From Candidatus Latescibacterota bacterium (GTDB taxonomy: Bacteria; Latescibacterota; UBA2968; UBA8231), in the NCBI GenBank assembly GCA_003529325.1, contig DPVW01000473.1, positions 1 through 5,431 of the forward strand: a DNA stretch of 5,431 nucleotides, in the 5' to 3' direction. Positions 1 to 5,431 of the stretch are shown here, piece by piece (position 1 is the first letter of the stretch; each line of letters starts with the position of its first letter). The notes beneath the pieces were generated by a model, which saw only the letters and a program-made list of their open reading frames with translations, searched no databases and was not told the DNA's origin. A program made the translations under genes and the position numbers.

Positions 1-699
1 ATCGACTGGTCGATGGGCGAGTTGTTCAAGGCCCTCGACGAATGCGGCATCGACAAGCAGACACTGGTCCTGTTCACCTCCGACAACGGCTCCCGGACTC
101 ACGAGGGGGGCAGCAACTACCCCCTGCGTGGTACCAAGGCGAGTATGTGGGAAGGGGGCATGCGCCTGCCACTGATCGCTCGTTGGCCGGGGCAGATCGC
201 GGCGGGTTCGACCTGCAGCGAACTGACAACATCGATGGATCTGCTGCCGACGCTGGCCCGTCTGGCGGGCACGCAGGAGCCTCAGGATCGCACCATCGAC
301 GGGCGTGATATCGCCCCTCTGTGGCGTGGGGAATCGGGTGCCAGCAGTCCCCACGAGGCATTCTACTATTATTGGAAGGACAGTCTGCACGCTGTGCGCG
401 TCGGGCAGTGGAAGCTGCACGTGCGGCTGGACCGCGACGATGAGGAAGCGACCGAACTCTACGACCTGCACGCGGACGTGGGGGAGTCGAAGAATGTTGC
501 CGAACAGCATGCCGACGTCGTCGCCCGTCTGCGCGCCGTCGCCGACCAGGCGAAGGCGGATCTGGGGTGCGAGGCCTCCGGTGTTGAAGGCACCGGTCGT
601 CGACCCTGTGGCCGGGTGCAGGATCCACAACGACTGACCGAATATGATCCAGATCATCCTTACATCATTGCGCTGTACGACCTGACCGAAACGGGATAG
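1..699 (+). CDS. Sulfatase (arylsulfatase family), C-terminal part, 5' truncated by window edge
   Basis: This is the C-terminal 232 codons of a type I sulfatase, which hydrolyses sulfate esters and in such loci usually acts on sulfated glycans. The frame is open from base 1, so the in-frame ATG at 13 is an internal Met, not a start. Visible family features are TSDNG (residues 26-30 of the fragment), whose Asp/Asn normally bind the active-site metal; LRGTK followed by WEGG (42-53), with the Lys typical of the substrate and sulfate site; a stretch resembling the family's RxPxIARWPG; and the C-terminal ELYDL (152-156) followed by a DxxExxNVA-like segment. The tail around residues 205-226 contains YDPDHPY, which I associate with this sulfatase subgroup. 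The CxPSR formylglycine motif and any signal peptide would lie upstream, so activity and location cannot be judged. The stop at 697-699 lies only 9 bases before the next gene's ATG, which suggests an operon. The natural substrate is unknown. Confidence 0.93.
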   Translation: MDWSMGELFKALDECGIDKQTLVLFTSDNGSRTHEGGSNYPLRGTKASMWEGGMRLPLIARWPGQIAAGSTCSELTTSMDLLPTLARLAGTQEPQDRTIDGRDIAPLWRGESGASSPHEAFYYYWKDSLHAVRVGQWKLHVRLDRDDEEATELYDLHADVGESKNVAEQHADVVARLRAVADQAKADLGCEASGVEGTGRRPCGRVQDPQRLTEYDPDHPYIIALYDLTETG

Positions 700-708
700 G
701 GAAGAGTG

Positions 709-1821
709 ATGAGTGAACGGCGATATCGGGTCGCCATCGTTGGTGGCGCCGGTATGTGGGGGAAGAATTACCTGCGGGCGGCTGTCGAAAACGAACGTGT
801 GGACACGATCCTGGTGGATTCCTCCTCTCGACGTGACGAGTTTGCTGCAGAGTTCGAGATCAGCGAGGTGTTCGACGGCCTCGATGCGTTGCTGGAGAAG
901 GAGATTCCCGACGTGGTCTGCAACGTACTCCCCGTTGGCATCGCCCATGAGTTTGTGGAGAAATGTGCCAAGGCGGGGGTGTGTGTCATCTCCTGCGAAA
1001 AGCCGATCGCCGTCGAACTGTCGACAGCGGATTGCATGGTCGAAATCTGCCGGCAACACGGCGCCGCCTTCGGTTGTGCCACCGCCCACTGGGAAGTGCC
1101 TTTCCTGCACGAGACCGCGGCGTGGATCGCGGCGGGCAATATCGGTCCGATCACCGGCGTAGCGATTCCAGGTGGTCTCCCCGTAGAGGTCTCTGGTGCC
1201 GGTTGCGTCCAGTTGACACAGATGCGCGGTGTCACCGGACTCGAGGTGGAGTGGGTGGAAGGCTGGACCCTGCCACCCGTGGACGGATATCGGGCACCTG
1301 AGGCGGACGATCTGACACTGGACTGCCCGGCGTATGGTCGACTCGGCCTGACGGGGGGAATCATCTGCGAGATTCCGCAACCGCGTGGCGAGGAACGGGT
1401 CCGCTGCCGGGTGTCGGTGACGGGAACGAAGGGTCAGGTCTTTGTCCAGGGGCAAGGCAACGTCTATCTCGTCGGCACCGGCGCCGAGACGACACCGACG
1501 TGGCCTGATTTCACCGATCAGGAGCGCCGTCGCCGCTCCATGGGTCCCATGCTGCAACGTCTACTCGACGCCGTGGACTCGGGCGCGATCGAGGTGCCAT
1601 GTTCCGGGCACGACTACCGCCAGGCACTCGAGATCGCCATCGCCTTCAAGTTGTCGGCAAGTCGTGGCAATGAACGGGTGGCGTTGCCGTTGTCGGAGCG
1701 GTCCCACAAGATCCTGCCGCACCCATACCGGCGTCTGGGTGGTGATGTCGCTGGTTATGAGAGTATCGGCTACGACGGCCCACCGACGGCGGAGCAACGC
1801 CCGCCGCGGACACCGAGGTGA
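709..1821 (+). CDS. Gfo/Idh/MocA family oxidoreductase
   Basis: This 370-residue protein is a predicted NAD(P)-dependent sugar or cyclitol dehydrogenase-like enzyme. The N-terminus shows a Rossmann fold: strand RVAIVGG, then GAGMWG (13-18), matching GxGxxG. CEKPIA (96-101) is the hallmark EKP motif, whose Lys normally takes part in catalysis. The rest would be the alpha/beta C-terminal domain, with VTGTKG (237-242) typical of it. I cannot find the usual DxGxHxxD motif; the region around 160-175 instead reads SGAGCVQLTQMRG, so catalysis or substrate may be atypical. GTG at 706 is also possible as a start, but ATG at 709 is preferred: a purine-rich AGGGAAGAG (698-706) that overlaps the sulfatase stop precedes both. 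The 3' end runs into a Pro/Arg-rich tail and stops 3 bases before the GH32 gene. Expected role: cytoplasmic oxidation of a sugar released by the neighbouring hydrolase and sulfatase (inference). Confidence 0.88.
   Translation: MSERRYRVAIVGGAGMWGKNYLRAAVENERVDTILVDSSSRRDEFAAEFEISEVFDGLDALLEKEIPDVVCNVLPVGIAHEFVEKCAKAGVCVISCEKPIAVELSTADCMVEICRQHGAAFGCATAHWEVPFLHETAAWIAAGNIGPITGVAIPGGLPVEVSGAGCVQLTQMRGVTGLEVEWVEGWTLPPVDGYRAPEADDLTLDCPAYGRLGLTGGIICEIPQPRGEERVRCRVSVTGTKGQVFVQGQGNVYLVGTGAETTPTWPDFTDQERRRRSMGPMLQRLLDAVDSGAIEVPCSGHDYRQALEIAIAFKLSASRGNERVALPLSERSHKILPHPYRRLGGDVAGYESIGYDGPPTAEQRPPRTPR
1815..1821 (+). promoter_or_regulatory. Strong Shine-Dalgarno for the GH32 gene
   Basis: GAGGTGA is a near-perfect complement to the 3' end of 16S rRNA. 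It overlaps the stop codon of the upstream oxidoreductase and lies 3 bases before ATG 1825. It supports that ATG and suggests coupled translation of the two genes. Confidence 0.6.
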
Positions 1822-1824
1822 GCC

Positions 1825-3288
1825 ATGGAGGGTGTCGGTGCGGACCACGTGACGGCGATCATCGCCGCTGATCGGTACGCACCGAGCTGGCATTTCCTGG
1901 CGCCGGAGGGCACGGCGGTCCCCTTCGACCCGAATGGTGCTCTCTGGTGGAAGGGCCGTTATCACCTGTTCTACATCTTCCAGGATCCGGATCTGCCCCA
2001 TGGTGGACATTGCTGGGGTCACGCCTCCAGTGCGGATCTCGTGAACTGGGAGTTCCATCCTACAGCCCTGGCGCCAGCGCCTGGCGATCCTGATACAGGC
2101 ATTTTTTCTGGCGGTGCCTTCGTCGACAAGGAGGGCGTGCCGACGATCATCTATCATGGCGTGGGTGCCGGCACTTGCCTGGCCCGGGCGACGGATGACG
2201 AATTGATCGGCTGGGAGAAACATCCCGCCAATCCGGTGATTCCGATCCCCGCTGTCAGCGAACCCGGTCATGACATCTACAATGTCTTCGATCCACACTG
2301 CTGGCTTGAAGGGGACACGTACTACGCCATCCTCGGCGGCAAAGTAAAACCCTTCGATCTACGCGACACGGCGTATCTATTCACCTCGCAGGACCTGTCC
2401 AGCTGGACGTATCTGCGTCCCTTTTATGCACCACATCCACACTGGACGGGGGAGGAAGAGGACTGTGCCTGCCCTGATTTTTTTGCCATCGGGGATCGAC
2501 ATTGTCTGCTCTGCATCTCCCATCCGCGTGGTGCCCGGTACTACCTGGGGCGTTGGCAGGATCAGACATTTGTGCCCGAGGAACACCATCGCATGAACTG
2601 GCCCGGTGGCGGTTGTTTTGCGCCGGAATCACTGTTGGATGGGGATGGACGGCGGCTGATGTGGGCGTGGGCGATCGAGGGACGTCGGGGTATGCTCGAC
2701 GCCGACAAGGCGCTGGGCGTGATGACCATGCCGCGTGTGTTGGACATCGGTGCTGACGGCGGACTGCGGATCACGCCGGCGCCGGAACTCGAGAGGCTGC
2801 GTGGAAGTGGCTGGTCGGGGCAGGTGACGGTGACGGAAACAGCACAGGAGCTGCCATTGCAGAGCGACAGCCTTGAACTGGATCTGCAACTGGTTGAATC
2901 CAGCGCCGGAGCCCTGCGCGTTTCGATACTGCGTACGCCGGATGCGGAACAACGCACTGACGTGATCGTCGATTTCGATGCGGGTGAATTGCGCATCGAC
3001 ACCAGTCAATCGGGGGGTGAGGACGCCTGGCGACCCTATCCCATCGTACTTGGAGTCGACCCCGAGGATCATCCCGTGCAGGTGGCGCCCTTCACGATAC
3101 CGCTTGGGGAGTCCCTGCGCCTGCGCATCTTCGTCGATCGTTCCATCGTCGAGGTCTTCGCCAATGAGCGATTGTGCATGACGGGACGCTGTTACCCATC
3201 ACGCAAAGATGCGACGAGTGTAGCGATCTCCGGGTCAGGCTCAGGTGCGATTGTGGCAGTCGTCGAGGCGTGGCCACTGGCGGGATGA
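1825..3288 (+). CDS. Glycoside hydrolase family 32 protein (beta-fructosidase-like)
   Basis: This complete 487-residue protein has the usual GH32 length and two-domain layout. Enzymes of the family cleave terminal or internal beta-fructosyl bonds in sucrose, levan or inulin. The five-bladed propeller begins with WHF (22-24) and PFDPNG (33-38), where D35 is the expected nucleophile; GRYHLFY follows. WGHASSADLVNWE (64-76) and FSGGA (94-98) are further family signatures. The RDP motif is replaced by FDP (155-157). The acid/base ECPD region reads EEEDCACPDFF (210-220), so the Glu expected directly before CPD is Ala. E210-E212 lie just upstream and could serve instead. The C-terminal beta-sandwich carries IFVDRSIVEVF (435-445), diagnostic of GH32. 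No signal peptide is visible, so it is probably cytoplasmic, or the start is mis-set. It lies 3 bases after the oxidoreductase gene, and its stop TGA overlaps ATG 3285. Exact substrate is unknown; a sulfated or unusual fructan-like glycan is an inference from context. Confidence 0.92.
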   Translation: MEGVGADHVTAIIAADRYAPSWHFLAPEGTAVPFDPNGALWWKGRYHLFYIFQDPDLPHGGHCWGHASSADLVNWEFHPTALAPAPGDPDTGIFSGGAFVDKEGVPTIIYHGVGAGTCLARATDDELIGWEKHPANPVIPIPAVSEPGHDIYNVFDPHCWLEGDTYYAILGGKVKPFDLRDTAYLFTSQDLSSWTYLRPFYAPHPHWTGEEEDCACPDFFAIGDRHCLLCISHPRGARYYLGRWQDQTFVPEEHHRMNWPGGGCFAPESLLDGDGRRLMWAWAIEGRRGMLDADKALGVMTMPRVLDIGADGGLRITPAPELERLRGSGWSGQVTVTETAQELPLQSDSLELDLQLVESSAGALRVSILRTPDAEQRTDVIVDFDAGELRIDTSQSGGEDAWRPYPIVLGVDPEDHPVQVAPFTIPLGESLRLRIFVDRSIVEVFANERLCMTGRCYPSRKDATSVAISGSGSGAIVAVVEAWPLAG

Positions 3289-4175
3289 ACCTGGTTGAGA
3301 TGAACCTCTTGCGGGAGTTCGGTGCCGTTGCCGTCTTTCGACGGTGCACCGCCCGCGATTGCATCGTTAGAGCCACCTCCGCCGGAAGACGTCCTGCCGG
3401 AACTGGGCGAGCGGCCACTGGTTTTTCTGTCGCAGCCAGAGCTGGAGGATTTCACACTGAACGATCGCGAGATCGAGGCGGTGCAGCGACTGCGCGACCA
3501 GTACGACGCCTATGCCCGTTATTGGACACCACTTGCGGACACGTCCAGTGCCGACGGCCAGGCTCGCACCAAGGCGGAGGCCATTGTCGCCCGTGCCTTC
3601 GAGGCGATGGGTGGTCTCGACAAACTGTTGCATATCACCGAGATGCGATGGTCGTCTGGGTCATCGCCATCGAGCATGTGCTGCGGGTGGGCAGAACGGA
3701 GATCCTGGACAATCTGCCACCCTATCCCTATCCAATCGCCTTCTGGCGTATGCATGGTCTGGATGGCTGCGAGCAGGAAGCCTTTCGTGTAGAGTACGAT
3801 CTGACCAGTACTGCGCCCTTTCCTTCTTACGCGACAAAAACCCCGATCTATACACGGCAGGCGTATTATTCCAATTCTGATGCGCGGTGGCATTTCTGTG
3901 ACTGGTTTCTTGGTGAGGGGATCCGCTTGTCGTATGTGGAGGTGGGGCGTCTCGAGACCGCCGTCAAGAAAACCCCCAATCACGAGGCGCCGACATGGGT
4001 GACACGCTACGAGGTCTACCGTATGGTGGATGATGTGCTGCTGCCGCACCGATGGTTACGGACCGCCTCGTCGTGGGTGAAGTCGTGGACACCGATGCGG
4101 CTGAATCGTGTGGACCTGCGCTTCAATATCGCCATCAATGGTGCCGATCCGGACACCGTCGCCCCAGAACTGTAA
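3285..4175 (+). pseudogene. Unrecognised protein gene, split across reading frames
   Basis: No single frame gives a coherent protein here, but pieces do. Frame 1 from GTG 3322 to about 3642 encodes a Pro- and Glu-rich start (EPPPPEDVLPELGE), a charged helical stretch and AFEAMGGLDKLLHITE. The signal then moves to frame 3 at about 3642-3648 and continues with VVWVIAIEHVLRVG, LPPYPYPIAFWRMHG and YEVYRMVDDVLLPHR, ending at the TAA at 4173-4175. One missing base near 3640 would join them into roughly 280 residues. A second, compensated excursion is likely at 4052-4106. The 5' end is unclear: ATG 3285 (overlapping the GH32 stop) and ATG 3300 are in frame 3, while GTG 3322 with GGGAG 4 bases upstream is in frame 1. 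No signal peptide is evident. The GGLDKLL start and the VLLPHR...DLRFNIAI ending resemble LolA-like lipoprotein folds, but I do not firmly recognise the family. It could be a decaying gene or carry sequence errors; codon content still looks protein-like. Confidence 0.65.
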
Positions 4176-4180
4176 TTCAA

Positions 4181-4186
4181 AGAGGA
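4181..4186 (+). promoter_or_regulatory. Shine-Dalgarno deciding the GTG start at 4197
   Basis: AGAGGA lies 10 bases upstream of GTG 4197, in the short gap after the stop at 4175. No ATG is available at the front of this frame, so the site supports the GTG as the start. Confidence 0.55.
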
Positions 4187-4196
4187 CGTACCAATC

Positions 4197-4469
4197 GTGG
4201 CGCTGACAAAAGAGAAAAAACTTGGCATCCTGATCGGACTGGCTGTGATCACTGCCCTCGTATGGTCGACGCTGCAACTTCGGCAGCACACCTGCGAAGT
4301 ATGCATCACCTTCGGTGGTCGCACGAACTGCGCCATCGCCTCCGGTACCACCCGCAAGGAGGCGCTGGGCAGCGCTACCAATACCGCCTGCGCCTCGATC
4401 AGTGGTGGTGTGACGCAGAGCATCCAGTGTGGCAATACAGTGCCTGACAAAGTGGAATGGTTGGATTGA
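4197..4469 (+). CDS. Small cysteine-rich protein with one membrane helix
   Basis: This 90-residue protein begins at GTG with a short charged segment (KEKK, residues 5-8), then one hydrophobic helix (about 9-28, LGILIGLAVITALVW), then an extracytoplasmic-type domain of about 60 residues. The domain has five cysteines at 33, 36, 45, 65 and 78, including CEVC, together with FGGRTNC, SGTTRKEA and a final QC-N segment ending in VEWLD. I recall similar short proteins annotated as hypothetical in Acidobacteriota-like genomes, but cannot confirm this here. The odd cysteine count could allow two disulfides plus one free thiol, or a CxxC metal or redox site. By the positive-inside rule the Lys-rich N-terminus is cytoplasmic and the Cys domain outside. 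It stops 1 base before the PhyH gene, so the two are probably co-transcribed. Function is unknown. Confidence 0.82.
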   Translation: MALTKEKKLGILIGLAVITALVWSTLQLRQHTCEVCITFGGRTNCAIASGTTRKEALGSATNTACASISGGVTQSIQCGNTVPDKVEWLD

Positions 4470-4470
4470 G

Positions 4471-5229
4471 ATGGTTGACCGCGTACAGATCAGCGACGAA
4501 CAACGTCAGCAGTATCGGGAGGAGGGATATTTCGTTCTCGATCGGGTGATTCCGCAGCACTTCATGGAATTACTGCGCGACGAATGCGCCGGGGTCGTCG
4601 AACGCAAGGACGCAGAGATGGCGGCACAGGGCAGCGAGGGGTCGGGCATTACGCAGAAGGGACGCTACTTCGTCTCCAACTGTTTCAAAGAGCGGCCTCG
4701 ATTGCGCCAGTTTCTGTTCAGCGAATTCATGGCTGACATCTGCCGGGCGACGCTGGGGGAGACGGCGTATCTGTTCTGGGAGCAGTATGTGGTCAAGGGA
4801 GCGGGTGGCACCAGCTTCAGCTGGCATCAGGACTCAGGTTACGTAGGAGATCCCGATCACAAACCATATCTGACGTGCTGGTGTGCCCTCGACGATATGA
4901 GCGACGCCAATGGCACCGTGCACCTGATGCCATTCTCACGCATCGGCATCCGCTCGTGGGTGAAACACGAACGGGATCCGGAGTCCAATGACAAGGTCGG
5001 ATACTATGGCGATGACCCCGGCGTGACCGTGAACTCTGCCGCCGGCAGCATCGCCGTGTTCACGAGCTACAACTTTCACGCCAGTGGTCCGAACACGACC
5101 GATGCCTTGCGCCGTGTCTACCTCGCTCAGTACTCCTGTGAGCCGATTCTCAAAGGGGATGAACCATGGGGTAACGCTGAGCCACTATTGATCGACGGGG
5201 AGTATGTGACCAAGGGGCTTACAGCATGA
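4471..5229 (+). CDS. Phytanoyl-CoA dioxygenase (PhyH) family protein
   Basis: This complete 252-residue protein belongs to the PhyH branch of Fe(II)/2-oxoglutarate-dependent oxygenases, which hydroxylate diverse small substrates using O2 and 2-oxoglutarate. The N-terminus has the family opening (residues 9-24, ending EEGYFVLD). The iron facial triad is visible: WHQD gives H119 and D121, and the distal His is H203 in YNFHASGPNTT. An Arg just after it (R214 or R215, in LRRVYLAQYS) is placed to bind the 2-oxoglutarate carboxylate. ATG 4471 is chosen because the family motif begins about 14 residues later; an upstream in-frame GTG at 4429 lies inside the previous gene. The start is one base from that gene's stop, so translation is probably coupled. 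The last codon overlaps ATG 5226 of the next fragment. The protein is expected to be cytoplasmic. PhyH genes beside sulfatase and Gfo/Idh genes are common in Poribacteria-like and Latescibacterota-like genomes, but the substrate here cannot be told. Confidence 0.92.
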   Translation: MVDRVQISDEQRQQYREEGYFVLDRVIPQHFMELLRDECAGVVERKDAEMAAQGSEGSGITQKGRYFVSNCFKERPRLRQFLFSEFMADICRATLGETAYLFWEQYVVKGAGGTSFSWHQDSGYVGDPDHKPYLTCWCALDDMSDANGTVHLMPFSRIGIRSWVKHERDPESNDKVGYYGDDPGVTVNSAAGSIAVFTSYNFHASGPNTTDALRRVYLAQYSCEPILKGDEPWGNAEPLLIDGEYVTKGLTA

Positions 5230-5431
5230 TGATCAGACGCATCAATCCACGATTCTGGGCGACGACACCGTACTACTTTCAGCTGATCCCATTTGTGCTC
5301 GCCGATCCGGGACTACGATACGAGGCCCTGCCGAGTGCGGATCTGGATGGTGTGCCCCACGAAATGGTCCGCGTCGGCTACGAGCGGCGTCGGTGACTCT
5401 CCCGGTGATACGTATGTCCTGTATATCGACC
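5226..5431 (+). pseudogene. Headless, frameshifted fragment of a DUF6503-like exported protein (runs off window)
   Basis: ATG 5226 (or 5229) overlaps the PhyH stop and opens frame 3 through INPRFWATTPYYFQLIPFV, ADPGLRYEALPSADLDG and EMVRVGYE, then stops at TGA 5394-5396. From 5386 frame 1 continues with GVGDSPGDTYVLYID to the window edge. That block is what I would expect to follow in this type of protein (compare GVGDxPxDxYxLYID, recalled from DUF6503-like and related families). One base too many, or two too few, near 5385 explains the change. Such proteins normally begin with a signal peptide and about 100 residues before the FWATTPYYF-like segment; here that space is occupied by the intact PhyH gene, so the N-terminal domain is missing. 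The fragment is either a truncated, decaying gene, a rearrangement or assembly join, or a genuinely short variant. The family assignment is from memory of motif style and is uncertain. Confidence 0.6.

Noticed and set aside
768..1364. 198-codon open frame on the minus strand
   Set aside because: It is a Ser/Pro/Thr-rich antisense shadow of the oxidoreductase, common in GC-rich DNA.
1561..2298. 245-codon open frame on the minus strand
   Set aside because: It lies across the oxidoreductase and GH32 genes, both of which have clear family motifs; its protein is Arg-rich with no recognisable domain.
3174..3640. N-terminal half of the long frame 3 ORF at 3174-4175
   Set aside because: It overlaps the end of the GH32 gene and reads as an Arg/Cys/Gly-rich out-of-frame translation; frame 1 is the coherent one from 3322 to about 3642.
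3630..3660. Programmed ribosomal frameshift to join the two halves of the unknown gene
   Set aside because: No X-XXY-YYZ slippery heptamer, homopolymer run or obvious downstream stem is visible at the junction.
3519..4049. 176-codon open frame on the minus strand over the broken gene
   Set aside because: Considered as the real gene because the plus strand is disrupted, but the plus-strand segments have far more protein-like motifs and match the direction of all neighbours.
4176..4196. Terminator or promoter in the gap before the small cysteine-rich gene
   Set aside because: The gap is only 21 bases and shows a ribosome binding site but no hairpin with a T-run or clear -35/-10 pair.
4429..4470. 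Upstream GTG start for the PhyH gene
   Set aside because: It lies inside the small cysteine-rich protein gene and adds residues outside the family's conserved start; ATG 4471 fits better.

Overview
The window is a GC-rich, gene-dense stretch of bacterial DNA. Every gene I can support is on the + strand, packed head to tail with gaps or overlaps of a few bases. There are no RNA genes, CRISPR arrays or mobile elements, and no gene-free stretch over 300 bases. The mix of sulfatase, Gfo/Idh/MocA oxidoreductase, GH32 fructosidase and PhyH-family dioxygenase is common in polysaccharide-degrading environmental bacteria such as Planctomycetota, Poribacteria, Latescibacterota and Verrucomicrobiota-like lineages. 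There is no rRNA or other marker, so the phylum is a guess.

Layout: positions 1-699 hold the C-terminal part of a sulfatase whose N-terminus lies outside the window. At 709-1821 is a Gfo/Idh/MocA-type NAD(P)-binding oxidoreductase. At 1825-3288 is a complete GH32 beta-fructosidase-like enzyme with unusual active-site motifs. These three genes are almost contiguous and look like one operon for a sulfated and/or fructose-containing glycan: desulfation, hydrolysis and sugar oxidation.

The second half is different. Positions 3285-4175 hold a gene for an unrecognised, possibly exported protein whose reading is broken: the coding signal moves from frame 1 to frame 3 near 3642 and probably makes a compensated excursion through frame 2 at about 4052-4106. 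At 4197-4469 is a small cysteine-rich protein with one membrane helix. At 4471-5229 is an intact PhyH-family Fe(II)/2-oxoglutarate dioxygenase. It overlaps the start of a fragment (5226 to the window end) that resembles the C-terminal half of a DUF6503-like exported protein. This fragment lacks an N-terminal domain and itself needs a frame change near 5385.

The most notable points are the clustering of frame disruptions in the two unknown genes while the four recognisable enzymes stay open, the altered RDP and EC motifs of the GH32 enzyme, and the apparent lack of the second canonical motif in the oxidoreductase. I did not find a convincing new multi-gene system.
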